Source of the DNA: Streptomyces longispororuber | Lineage (GTDB): Bacteria > Actinomycetota > Actinomycetes > Streptomycetales > Streptomycetaceae | Direction: 5' to 3' | Assembly: GCF_014656095.1 (NCBI RefSeq) | Contig: NZ_BNBT01000027.1 | Span: 1-64,000 of the forward strand | Length of the DNA: 64,000 nucleotides | Part shown: positions 9,423 through 17,065 of the stretch, piece by piece | Layout: every line of letters starts with the position of its first letter | How positions within the stretch are numbered: the stretch's first letter is position 1 | Position numbers and translations under genes: made by a program | The notes under the pieces: generated by a model | Seen by the model: the letters and a program-made list of their open reading frames with translations, nothing else | The model's database searches: none | Told to the model about the DNA's origin: nothing

Positions 9423-10829
9423 GTGGCGCACGCCCGCGGCGCGTTCGTGCAGATCGGAGCCACGCGCGACGGCCTGGACCCGTATCTGCGCTGTGCGCGT
9501 GCGCGGGGCATGACCGCCGTCCTCGTGGAGACGCCCGCCTATCTGCGGTGGCGCCGCCACCTGCGCCGCCGCCCCTTCGACCTGGAGCTGCCGGTGCCGG
9601 AGCCCGAGGACTGCGGGCAGGTCGGCGACGCCTTGCGCGCCGCCGGGGTCACGCCCGCCCTGGTGCTCGCGGGGTTCGACCGGTACGTGGTGAGCGCCTT
9701 CCGCCTCGCGGCCGCCGCGCGCGTCGCGCCCTGGCCGCGCGCCGGACGGCACTTCGTCCCCCCGGACAAGGCGGCGCAGCGCACGGCGCTGCGCCGGCAC
9801 GCCCCCGCGGTGCTGCAGCCCCGGTACGCGCGGGTGGACCCGGGCACCGTCGGCACCGGCACCACGGCGGGGGACGGCCGCGGCCCCGAGCGGCACGGCC
9901 CCCTCTTCGCGCTCGCGTTCCCGCAGGTCGTCAAGCCGGTCGACGGCGCGGGCGGGCTCGGCGTCTTCCTCGTACGGGACGAGGCGGAACGCGCGCGGGC
10001 CCTGCGGGACGCCGCCGCGTCCGCCAACTACGGCGGCGCGGCCTTCAGCGGCCTCCTCGTCGAGGAACACGTCTCCGGTACGGAGTACTCTGTGCAGTGC
10101 CTGGCCCACGACGGCCGGGCCCACCTGCTGACCTTCTGCGAGAAGCTCGTCCTGCCCGAGCCGAACGGAGAGCTCCGGGGGTTCCGGGAGGCGGGCCACC
10201 TCGCGGCACCGGGCCGGTCCGCCCCGCAGGCGCTCACGGCGCTGGCGCAGGCCTGCGTGACGGCCACCGGCTACGCCGAGGGCCCGTTCCACATCGACGT
10301 GATCCAGAACGGCGAGGGCCCGCACTTCATCGAGATGGGCTTCCGCCTCTCGGGGTTCGGGCTGGTGGCCCTCGTCTCCCGCGTCTGCGGTCTGGACTGG
10401 GCGGAGCACGCCTTCGCCGCGCACCTGGAGCGCGAGGTCCCGGACGGCCCTCCTCAAGAGGCGCGGGACGAGCCGCAGGAGGAGCTGCGGGGTGGGCCCC
10501 CGGAGGAGACGCGCGGCGAGCCGCCGTACGGGTCCCGCCCGGACGGCCGGCGCCACCGCGCGGCCGGTCAGCTCCTGGCCACCGACCCGCACCAGTTGGC
10601 CCGTGCGCGGGCGCTCGCCGCCGGACAGGGGCGCGTACGCGTGGAGGCCAGCCCTCCGGTGCCCGGGCCCGACGACTTCACCGAGCGGGAGCTCGCCTGC
10701 CTGGCCTCGGACCGGCAGCGCCACGCCGCCGTCCTCGGCCGCGTCACGGTCGAGCACGAGGACCCGGCGTGGGTGCGCGAGCGGCTCCTCTACTGCGCCG
10801 GGGCCGGACCGGGGGGCGGGTCCCCGTGA
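9423..10829 (+). CDS. ATP-grasp carboxylate-amine ligase-like protein
   Basis: A 468-aa protein with the ATP-grasp fold. A short Rossmann-like N-terminal part is followed by the ATP-binding segment FPQVVKPVDGAGGLGVFLV (about residues 162-180). LLVEEHVSGTEYSVQ and the metal-binding HFIEMGFRLSGFG come later. Members ligate a carboxylate to an amine through an acyl-phosphate. The GTG start sits three bases after the PP-loop gene, giving a PP-loop/ATP-grasp pair that suggests a small peptide-like or modified amino-acid product. A Glu/Pro/Arg-rich insert (about 340-375) is probably a disordered linker. The last 40 bases overlap the end of the convergent nitrilase gene. Confidence 0.75.
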   Translation: MAHARGAFVQIGATRDGLDPYLRCARARGMTAVLVETPAYLRWRRHLRRRPFDLELPVPEPEDCGQVGDALRAAGVTPALVLAGFDRYVVSAFRLAAAARVAPWPRAGRHFVPPDKAAQRTALRRHAPAVLQPRYARVDPGTVGTGTTAGDGRGPERHGPLFALAFPQVVKPVDGAGGLGVFLVRDEAERARALRDAAASANYGGAAFSGLLVEEHVSGTEYSVQCLAHDGRAHLLTFCEKLVLPEPNGELRGFREAGHLAAPGRSAPQALTALAQACVTATGYAEGPFHIDVIQNGEGPHFIEMGFRLSGFGLVALVSRVCGLDWAEHAFAAHLEREVPDGPPQEARDEPQEELRGGPPEETRGEPPYGSRPDGRRHRAAGQLLATDPHQLARARALAAGQGRVRVEASPPVPGPDDFTERELACLASDRQRHAAVLGRVTVEHEDPAWVRERLLYCAGAGPGGGSP

Positions 10830-11752
10830 TCGCTCGAAACGACGCCCTCCTTGGCGCGCTCGTCGACGTGCAGCGCGAAGATGTCCGGCCGGGCGTAGTG
10901 CCCCGTCACGTCGAGGTCGAAGCGCGCCCGGGCGAGTTCGCCGAGGTCGAGGTCGGCCGTGAGGACGCCTTCCCCGTCCCGCAACGGCCCGGCCAGCACC
11001 TCCCCGAGCGGCGAGACGATGACGCTGCCCCCGCCGATCAGCACGGTGCTCCCCTCGTCCCCCTGCACCGGGTGGACGTCCGCCGGCAGCTCCGCGCGCG
11101 TCAGGTACTGGCAGGCGCTGAGCACGAAGCACCGGCCCTCCAGGGCCACGTGCCGCATGGTCGCCTGCCAGCTCTCCCGGTCGTCCACGGTGGGCGCGCA
11201 CCACAGGTCGACGTTCTTGGTGTACATCGCGGTGCGGAACAGCGGCATGTAGTTCTCCCAGCAGATGGCCGAGCCCAGGCGGGCGCGCCCGATCTCCACC
11301 ACCGGCATCGAGGAGCCGTCGCCCAGGCCCCAGATCAGCCGCTCCGCGCCGGTCGGCATCAGCTTGCGGTGCTTGCCGAGGAGTCCGCCCGGCCCGAAGA
11401 ACAGCGCCACGCAGTACAGCGTGCGGCCGCTGCGCTCCACCGCCCCGACCACGGCGTGGCACCCCAGCTCCCGGGTGAGCGCGCCCAGCGCCTCGGTGGC
11501 GGGGCCGGGCACGTCGATCGCCGCGTCCCAGTAGCGGCGGAACTCCTCGCGGCCGGGCGCCGACCGCGAGCCCACGGTCACCCCGAAGTCCAGGCCCTTG
11601 GGGTAGCCGCCGATGAACGCCTCCGGCAGGACGACGACCTCGGCGCCGTCCCGCGCGGCCGCAGTGATGAGCCGCTGCGCCTTGGCCAGCGCCTCACCCG
11701 TGTCGAACAGCGGGGACCCGGCCTGGACGACGGCTACCTGCATCCGATTCAT
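10790..11752 (-). CDS. Nitrilase (carbon-nitrogen hydrolase)
   Basis: A 320-aa hydrolase with the full nitrilase triad: Glu44 in VLPEAFIGGYP, Lys130 in GKHRKLMPT and Cys164 in SAICWENYMP. The sequence around the cysteine and the GGYPKG segment fit true nitrilases (nitrile to acid plus ammonia) better than amidases or ureidopropionases. Translation could begin at the ATG at 11752 or the in-frame ATG at 11743; neither has a strong ribosome site. It converges on the ATP-grasp gene with a 40-bp coding overlap and diverges from the YbaK-like gene. Substrate unknown. Confidence 0.88.
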   Translation of the reverse strand: MNRMQVAVVQAGSPLFDTGEALAKAQRLITAAARDGAEVVVLPEAFIGGYPKGLDFGVTVGSRSAPGREEFRRYWDAAIDVPGPATEALGALTRELGCHAVVGAVERSGRTLYCVALFFGPGGLLGKHRKLMPTGAERLIWGLGDGSSMPVVEIGRARLGSAICWENYMPLFRTAMYTKNVDLWCAPTVDDRESWQATMRHVALEGRCFVLSACQYLTRAELPADVHPVQGDEGSTVLIGGGSVIVSPLGEVLAGPLRDGEGVLTADLDLGELARARFDLDVTGHYARPDIFALHVDERAKEGVVSSDHGDPPPGPAPAQ

Positions 11753-11827
11753 GACGCAAACATACGGAATCGGCACAGCGGGGTGGCGCGATATCGGCGC
11801 ACACCGCCGCACGGAAGGGCGAGCACC

Positions 11828-12424
11828 ATGAAGACCACCGCGAAGAACACCACTACGGGGACGACCACCACGGGGACGACCACGGGGACCACCACGGGGA
11901 CGACCGCAGGGGCCACCACGGGGACCACGAGGAACACCGTGAGGACGGACGGCTATGGGCGGCTGATCGAGTTGCTCGACCGGGCCGGGGCCCGGTACCG
12001 GGTCATCGACCATCCGCCGGAAGGCCGGACGGACGCCGCCAGCGCCCTGCGCGGCCACCGGCTGGACGCGGCCGCGAAGTGCATGGTGGTGCGGGTGGGG
12101 CTGGGCAGCCGCTCCCGCCAGTACCTCCTCACGGTCGTCCCCGGCGACCGCCAGATCGACATGGAGCAGATACGGCGGCTCTACCGGGGCACCGACGCGG
12201 CGCTCGCCTCCCGGGAGAAGGCCGAGGACCTCACGGGCTGCCGGTGCGGCTCCATCGTGCCGTTCAGCTTCGACCCGACGCTCCCGCTCTACACCGACCC
12301 CGCGCTGCTGCGCCATCCGGAGATCTACTTCAACGCGGCGTGCCTCGACCACTCGGTGGCCCTGTCGACCCAGGACTACCTCGACATCGCCCGGCCGCAC
12401 CTGCTGCCGCTGACCCGCGGCTGA
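11828..12424 (+). CDS. YbaK/ProX-type aminoacyl-tRNA editing domain protein
   Basis: A protein of up to 198 aa. Residues from about 40 onward form a YbaK-like domain of the family that deacylates mischarged tRNAs (Cys- or Ala-tRNAPro): VIDHPPEGRTDAASALRG, then AAKCMVVRV with the conserved Lys, and the late GSIVPFSF stretch. The first 37 residues are a Thr/Gly repeat (TTTGTT type) encoded by a short tandem DNA repeat. A GTG at 11939, preceded by GAGGA at ideal spacing, would give a 161-aa protein without the repeat. The ATG at 11828 also has a GGAAGG upstream, so the true start is undecided. Stand-alone role presumed. Confidence 0.75.
   Translation: MKTTAKNTTTGTTTTGTTTGTTTGTTAGATTGTTRNTVRTDGYGRLIELLDRAGARYRVIDHPPEGRTDAASALRGHRLDAAAKCMVVRVGLGSRSRQYLLTVVPGDRQIDMEQIRRLYRGTDAALASREKAEDLTGCRCGSIVPFSFDPTLPLYTDPALLRHPEIYFNAACLDHSVALSTQDYLDIARPHLLPLTRG
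11848..11935. repeat. Short tandem repeat (ACCACGGGGACG type)
   Basis: About seven degenerate copies of ACCACGGGGACG/ACCACGGGGACC in a row at the 5' end of the YbaK-like gene. They encode Thr-Thr-Gly-Thr repeats when read from the ATG at 11828. Such arrays are prone to slippage in multiples of three or six bases. Confidence 0.7.
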
Positions 12425-12425
12425 G

Positions 12426-12453
12426 CCGACAGCCCCCCGCGGAGGGCTGTCGG
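12426..12453. terminator. Bidirectional terminator hairpin
   Basis: CCGACAGCCC (12426-12435) pairs perfectly with GGGCTGTCGG (12444-12453) across an eight-base loop. It lies between the convergent YbaK-like and LLM oxidoreductase genes and can serve both. Confidence 0.75.
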
Positions 12454-12463
12454 TCCGCTCCGC

Positions 12464-13387
12464 TCAGGAGAGCTGGGACTGCACCCGCGCGGAGATCAGC
12501 TCCAGGTGATCGAGGTCGTCCAGGTCCAGGCACTGGAGGTAGATCCGGCTCGCGCCGGTCTCGGCGTACCGGCCGATCTTGTCGACGACCTCGGCCGGGG
12601 AGCCGGCCAGGCCGTTGGCCTTGAGCTCGTCCACCTGGCGGCCGATGGCCGCGGCGCGCCGGGCGACCTCCGCGTCGTCCTTGCCGACGCACGCCACCAG
12701 GGCGTTGGAGTACACCAGGTCACCGGCGCTCCGCCCGGCCTGCTCGGCGGCCTCGCGGACGCGCTTGAACTGGCGCTCGCTGTCCTCGACGGAGGCGAAG
12801 GGGATGTTGAACTCGTCGGCGTAGCGCGCGGCGAGGCGCGGGGTGCGCTTCGCGCCGTGGCCGCCGATGAGGACCGGCACCTTGGTCTGCGCGGGCTTGG
12901 GCAGCGCGGGCGAGTCCGTCAGGTGGTAGTACGTCCCGTCGTAGCTGAACCGCTCGCCGACGGGCGTGGCCCACAGCCCCGTCACGATCGCGAGCTGCTC
13001 CTCCAGGCGGCCGAACTTCTCCTTCGGGAACGGGATGCCGTACGCCTTGTGCTCGTCCTCGAACCAGCCCGCGCCCAGGCCCAGTTCGACCCGGCCGCCG
13101 GACATCTGGTCGACCTGTGCCACCTGGATGGCGAGGACGCCCGGCAGCCGGAAGGTGCCCGCCGTCATCAGCGTGCCGAGCCGGATCCGCCTGGTCTCGC
13201 GGGCGAGTCCGGCGAGGGTGATCCAGGCGTCCGTCGGCCCGGGCAGGCCGTCGGCCGAGCCCATGCTCAGGTAGTGGTCCGAACGGAAGAAGGCGTCGAA
13301 GCCCAGATCCTCGGTGGCCTTGGCGACGGCGAGGAGGGTGTCGTAGGTGGCCCCCTGCTGGGGCTCCGTGAAGATGCGCAGGTCCAT
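12464..13387 (-). CDS. LLM-class F420-dependent oxidoreductase
   Basis: A 307-aa bacterial-luciferase-like (TIM-barrel) flavin/F420 oxidoreductase. The N-terminus MDLRIFTEP, the DAFFRSDHYLSMG segment (about 31-43) and the RVELGLGAGWFEDEH segment are typical of actinobacterial LLM proteins of the F420-dependent type. The start chosen is the ATG at 13387, where family conservation begins; upstream in-frame residues look non-coding. The substrate cannot be deduced. It probably stands alone as a single gene. Confidence 0.85.
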   Translation of the reverse strand: MDLRIFTEPQQGATYDTLLAVAKATEDLGFDAFFRSDHYLSMGSADGLPGPTDAWITLAGLARETRRIRLGTLMTAGTFRLPGVLAIQVAQVDQMSGGRVELGLGAGWFEDEHKAYGIPFPKEKFGRLEEQLAIVTGLWATPVGERFSYDGTYYHLTDSPALPKPAQTKVPVLIGGHGAKRTPRLAARYADEFNIPFASVEDSERQFKRVREAAEQAGRSAGDLVYSNALVACVGKDDAEVARRAAAIGRQVDELKANGLAGSPAEVVDKIGRYAETGASRIYLQCLDLDDLDHLELISARVQSQLS

Positions 13388-13650
13388 GGCCCCATCCTGC
13401 ACGCTCGAACGCCCGTCAACCTCACCGGTCCCGCCGGTCCCGCCGCGCACCGGTCGGGTGAAAATCCGTCAACCCGACGGCGGCGCGGGCCCGGCGCAGT
13501 GACTGCGCCGAGCCGGTGATCGTTGGCTCGGGCGGAGCCGGGCCGCCCGGCACCCGCGCCGGCGGCCGCCGCCGACGCGTCCCGCCGCACCAACTGCCTC
13601 GCCCGGCCGGAATGCTCACGTCCGGCGAGGCGCGGGCCGAGGAGGCCGTG

Positions 13651-13848
13651 ATGTCCCAGGAAGCCGTGCCCGAGCAGGCGCACGACCCGCTCACGCCGGA
13701 GGAGTCCCTGCCCGGGCCGCGGGGTGCGTCCAAGGGTCTGCTGCAGCAGATGGAGGAGCTGATGGCCGCGCTGAACGCGGACCTGTCCCGGCTGGACGCC
13801 GACCTCCAGCGCCCGCCCACGGACGCCCCCGGCCCCCACCCCCACTGA
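13651..13848 (+). CDS. Small acidic hypothetical protein
   Basis: A 65-aa protein beginning MSQEAVPEQAHD, with an ATG preceded by GAGGAG at good spacing. A central predicted helix (LLQQMEELMAALNADLSRLDADL) is amphipathic and could form a coiled coil; the ends are Pro-rich. It contains no cysteine or membrane segment. The family is not recognised. Good codon bias and the ribosome site support it as real, but it is short. Confidence 0.5.
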   Translation: MSQEAVPEQAHDPLTPEESLPGPRGASKGLLQQMEELMAALNADLSRLDADLQRPPTDAPGPHPH

Positions 13849-14268
13849 CCCCGCTCCGCGGCCGGGCCGCCCCTTAGCCTGCGGCCCGTCGCGCAGTTCC
13901 CCGCGCCCCTACGGGGCACGCTCCCGCCGACCGCCTCGCACATACCGGTAGTACATGGTTGCTCGCGCAGTTCCCCGCGCCCCTTCGGGGCGCACCCCCG
14001 CCAGCTACCTCACACCTGCCGGTAGTACGTGGTTGCTCGCGCAGTTCCCCGCGCCCCTTCGGGGCACGTTCCCGGCAGCTTCCTCGTGCCTGCTGGTTGT
14101 CCCGCGCCTCTACGGAGCGCCCCGTAAGGGGCGCGGGGAACTGCGCGACCAGCCGGCGAGCACCCGCAGAACCAGACGGCGAGCGACCGACCGCAAAGGG
14201 GCGCACCCCCGGGGCATGACCCGGGAGCACGTGGAGGAGACACGGGGGACACGGGGGCCGAGCCCCCG
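13849..14268. other. Intergenic region filled by the 74-bp repeat array
   Basis: A 420-bp gap between two convergent genes. It holds the three direct copies and one inverted copy of the streptomycete GCGCAGTTCCCCGCGCCCC repeat (listed separately) and no credible gene. Confidence 0.6.
13891..14146. repeat. 74-bp tandem repeat array with an inverted terminal copy
   Basis: GCGCAGTTCCCCGCGCCCC begins at 13891, 13965 and 14039, a strict 74-bp period; the last two units also share the preceding GGTAGTACGTGGTTGCTC-like arm. The same core appears inverted at 14128-14146, so the third and fourth copies can fold into a large stem-loop. Each core also carries its own short hairpin (GCCCCTTCGGGGC). This element is a widely dispersed intergenic repeat in Streptomyces genomes, often found after genes. 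Confidence 0.85.
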
Positions 14269-14757
14269 TCACCCGCCGAGGACGGTGCCGCCACACCTGT
14301 CACAGGCGCCCTCGCCAGAACGGGCGGCAAGCTTGCGCAGCATCTCCACCACCCGGTCCCGCGACTCGTCAGCCGCGTCGATCGACTCCATGCACTGCCA
14401 GTACAGCCCCTCGTCATCGGCACTCATCGCCACCGAGACGAGGGCGATCCCGGCCTCGGCGAGCAGGGCACCGAGACCCAGCAGCGTGTCGTGGGCGTCG
14501 CCGATCCCCGTCAGACCAGCCGCCCGTATGTCCTCCGCCTCGGAGCGCGGCGGGTCCAGGAGACCGCAGCCCCGGCCGCTCAGCTCGCTGAGGCCGAGCG
14601 CCTCCCCTCGTAACTCCGGCGGGCCCGCGACGGCGAGGCGATGACCTATCGCCTGGGCCAGAGCCTGGGACTGCCACACCTCCGCCACGATGACCGCGGG
14701 CTCCTGACTCCGCGCCAAGGCGCATCTTGTCGCCTCGATGAGCCGCATCGCATCCAT
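14269..14757 (-). CDS. Conserved hypothetical protein, DUF6099-like
   Basis: A 162-aa soluble protein beginning MDAMRLIEATRCALARS. The helical body resembles the streptomycete DUF6099 family as I remember it (pattern VAEVWQSQALAQAIGHRLA). The C-terminus ends in a CDRCGG zinc-ribbon half-site (about 152-157). No catalytic signature is seen and the function is unknown. The start ATG at 14757 is the first of a run of plausible starts. Its upstream region holds DnaA-box-like 9-mers and paired palindromes, so the gene may be under unusual control. Confidence 0.65.
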   Translation of the reverse strand: MDAMRLIEATRCALARSQEPAVIVAEVWQSQALAQAIGHRLAVAGPPELRGEALGLSELSGRGCGLLDPPRSEAEDIRAAGLTGIGDAHDTLLGLGALLAEAGIALVSVAMSADDEGLYWQCMESIDAADESRDRVVEMLRKLAARSGEGACDRCGGTVLGG

Positions 14758-14813
14758 GCGCCGTCCCCATTCATCCCGCGCCCACCCGCGGCACGTGCAC
14801 CCGAACTCCCTTG

Positions 14814-14916
14814 TTCACTACCCACAGTGAGCCCCTTCGGTGCGAAAAGCCAGAGGAAGCCTGAAATCTGTGGACAAAAATCTGAGTGTGGACAATGCAT
14901 TCACTACGGAGAGTGA
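14814..14916. promoter_or_regulatory. Paired palindromes flanking two DnaA-box 9-mers
   Basis: Two 17-bp elements of the form TTCACTACNNNNAGTGA lie at 14814-14830 and 14900-14916. Each contains the dyad TCACT...AGTGA. Between them, TGTGGACAA occurs at 14869-14877 and 14887-14895; its complement TTGTCCACA is the high-GC DnaA-box consensus. The arrangement looks like an operator pair with DnaA sites upstream of the DUF6099-like gene. Confidence 0.45.
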
Positions 14917-15159
14917 CAAGAGGGTGGGTATGCCGGGGTTTCGGACCGCTCAACGCGCGGTGACTGCGGCGGACTTACGGGGTGGATGGGCTCCACGACC
15001 CCGCGCGGCGACCGGCGGCCGCGACCCCGGGGCGTACGCGGGGCGTCCCCGGAACCACGTACTCCGGGACCCGGCGGACACACGCAGGGCGCCGCCCGGC
15101 AGCGCGGCGACGACAGCGACGCGGGGACGGCGGCACGGCAACGGCAACGGGCGGACGGC

Positions 15160-15315
15160 AGGCGACAAACGACAGCCAGCAGACGACGGACGGCAGCAGA
15201 CGACAGACGGCAGACGGCAGACGGCAGGTAGCGGACGGCAGCAGACGGCAAACGACAGGCAAAAGACGGCAGACGACAGGCAAAAGACGGCAGCAGCCAG
15301 CAGGCAGGCAAAACC
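15160..15315. repeat. Degenerate GACGGCAG microsatellite
   Basis: More than a dozen imperfect copies of GACGGCAG, GACGACAG and GACGGCAAAC in tandem. Two near-identical AAGACGGCAGACGACAGGCAA blocks lie at the right end. No coding function is apparent; the array lies just downstream of the mazG-like gene. Confidence 0.7.
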
Positions 15316-15328
15316 GCGGCCCCGCCCG

Positions 15329-15652
15329 TCAGGGCGCGGGAAAGCGCTCCTCGTTCCGGTCGATCTTCGCCGCGAGTGCCGTGAGCGGATCGATGCCGAG
15401 CACCTCGCAGAACTGAAGGAGGTACGCGAGCACGTCGGCGACCTCGTCCGCGACCCGGTGGGCCGATTCGGCGTCCTCCATGACGCGGGCCGACTCCTCC
15501 GGGGTCAGCCACTGGAAGATCTCCACGAGTTCGGAGGCCTCCACGCTGAGCGCGGCGGCGAGGTTCTTGGGCGTGTGGTAGGGCTCCCAGTTGCGCGCGG
15601 CGGCGAACTCGGCCAGCCTGCGCTGCAGTCCCGCGATGTCGTGATCGGTCAC
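15329..15652 (-). CDS. MazG-like nucleotide pyrophosphohydrolase
   Basis: A 107-aa all-helical MazG/dCTPase-type protein that hydrolyses non-canonical or excess nucleoside triphosphates to monophosphate and pyrophosphate. The metal-binding motifs are clear: EASELVEIFQW with the paired glutamates, then the later DEVADVLAYLL helix (EXXE...EXXD type). I start at the GTG at 15652, where homologous sequence begins. A TTG at 15664, directly after the TAG stop of the upstream ABC-type ATPase, would add four residues. The tight junction implies co-translation with that ATPase. Confidence 0.85.
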   Translation of the reverse strand: MTDHDIAGLQRRLAEFAAARNWEPYHTPKNLAAALSVEASELVEIFQWLTPEESARVMEDAESAHRVADEVADVLAYLLQFCEVLGIDPLTALAAKIDRNEERFPAP

Positions 15653-15664
15653 GGCCCCAGTCAA

Positions 15665-16864
15665 CTACACCCCGGCCTGCTGCATGCCGCCGCACCCCGC
15701 GCGCCCGAGGTCCACCACGGTGACGCCGTCGGCCGTCGCCGCCCAGCTCGCGTCGGCGACGGCGCCGATCAGCCGGATGTGGCCGCGCCCGCACGCGCGG
15801 GCCGCGAGGTCCGCGAGGGCCCGCTTCTGCCGCTGGTCCAGGCAGCGGTCGAAGCCGTCGGCGAGGACGGTCAGGCTCTGGTACGCCTCCGGGACCTCCG
15901 CCACCGGGTCGACCTCCAGGACGCGGGGTCCGGTGAGCAGCACCAGGGCGAGCGCCAGGTAGCGCAGTTCGCCGTCGCCGAGGCGGCCCACGCAGGTCCG
16001 CACCCCGTCCCCGCGGTCGAGCACGGCCCGCAGCGCGCCCCGCGCCGTCGGCTCGGCCAGCACGTCGGCGACCGGCCCGGCGCAGCCGGCGCGCAGCGCG
16101 GCGACGAGCTGGGCGTGGCGGTGGCCGCACTCGGAGCGGGTGCGCCGCAGCACCTGGGCGAGGTTGTCGCAGCCGCTCAGCAGCCGGCTCTCGGCGACGG
16201 GCCCGGCGGGCACGGGCTCGCGCATCCGGCCGGGGCGCGGGTCGCAGGAGAACACCGAGCGCAGCGCGACGACGACCTGTTCGGCGGCGGCGAGCACGAG
16301 CCGCTGCCCGTCGGTCTTGCCCGCGACCCGCAGCGGCAGCAGCGCGGTGCCGAGCCGGTCGTCGGGCAGCGGCGCCCGGGTGACCGGCGCGGCGCCGGCC
16401 GTGTGCCAGGAGGCCTGGACGGCGCGGCGCCCGGGGTCCCGCAGCGCGGTCTCCAGGAGGGTGAGACCGTCGCGGGTCAGCCGCTCCCCCGCGATGCGCA
16501 GCTCCGGCTCGGCCTGGACGGCGACGTCGAGGCGGACGGGGCCCGCGGGGCCGTCGACGGTGCAGCCGATACGGAAGCCGCGGCGGGCCTGGCCGTCGGC
16601 GCGGGCGCGCTCGGGCACGCAGCGCGCGGGCTGCGGGAACACGTCGACGAGCTCCGCGCCCGCGCCGAGCAGCGCGAGGGCCTCGTACGCGCGCAGTGCA
16701 CTCGTCTTGCCGCTGCCGCTCGGCCCCGCGAACAGGGTGAGCGGGCCGAGCGGGAACGCGGCGGCCCGGTGCCCGGCGAAGGCGGAGAGCCGTAGCTCGG
16801 TGACGCGCGGCTTGTCCCGGCCTGTCGGATCCTGCGCGAACGTCCGGCGGGAGTGCACAGTCAT
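15665..16864 (-). CDS. ABC/SMC-type AAA ATPase
   Basis: A 399-aa cytosolic P-loop ATPase of the ABC/RecF-like class. It has Walker A GPSGSGKTSA (near residue 33), an ABC-signature-like stretch GDGELRYLALALVLL and a Walker-B-like segment RVLEVDPVAEV. The aspartate after the hydrophobic strand is less canonical than in typical ABC proteins. There is no coiled-coil arm of SMC length. The start chosen is the ATG at 16864; an upstream frame exists but encodes unlikely sequence. The MazG-like gene starts immediately after its stop, so the pair may act together, possibly in nucleotide surveillance or defence. Specific function unknown. Confidence 0.75.
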   Translation of the reverse strand: MTVHSRRTFAQDPTGRDKPRVTELRLSAFAGHRAAAFPLGPLTLFAGPSGSGKTSALRAYEALALLGAGAELVDVFPQPARCVPERARADGQARRGFRIGCTVDGPAGPVRLDVAVQAEPELRIAGERLTRDGLTLLETALRDPGRRAVQASWHTAGAAPVTRAPLPDDRLGTALLPLRVAGKTDGQRLVLAAAEQVVVALRSVFSCDPRPGRMREPVPAGPVAESRLLSGCDNLAQVLRRTRSECGHRHAQLVAALRAGCAGPVADVLAEPTARGALRAVLDRGDGVRTCVGRLGDGELRYLALALVLLTGPRVLEVDPVAEVPEAYQSLTVLADGFDRCLDQRQKRALADLAARACGRGHIRLIGAVADASWAATADGVTVVDLGRAGCGGMQQAGV

Positions 16865-17065
16865 GCACGGGAAGTTAAGCCGCGGTGGCGCAGGCGAACC
16901 GTTTTGCCCCGCCACCCTTCGCCCGATCGGGCGATCACCGTACAATATGCCTCGTGAGCTGGGCAGTTGGGCTAGCCGCACCGGGAGCGCCCCGGGCCGC
17001 CGGACCCCCGCCCGAACCCTTGCGCGGATCCCCGTCGGGGCCGGACCGCTCGGCCCGGTTCCCGC

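Larger units (their letters stand above)
14758..15328. other. Gene-free region with operators and simple repeats
   Basis: A 571-bp gap. The left third is unusually AT-rich for this DNA and carries the DnaA-box 9-mers and palindromes listed separately. The right part is a degenerate GACGGCAG microsatellite. No credible coding frame was seen. Confidence 0.6.

Noticed and set aside
5750..12424. Very long open frames antisense to or spanning real genes, up to about 2200 codons
   Set aside because: They arise from high GC and absence of stops on the opposite strand. Their products are Arg/Pro/Ala/Gly-rich and match no family, while the real genes show clear motifs.
13891..14146. CRISPR array with 74-bp period
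   Set aside because: The spacers are themselves similar and the unit matches a dispersed intergenic repeat; no cas genes.
14860..14900. Chromosomal replication origin, because of two DnaA boxes
   Set aside because: Only two boxes are present and there is no dnaA or dnaN nearby; Streptomyces oriC carries many boxes between those genes.
15160..15315. CRISPR array
   Set aside because: The units are about 8 bp, without spacers and without cas genes.
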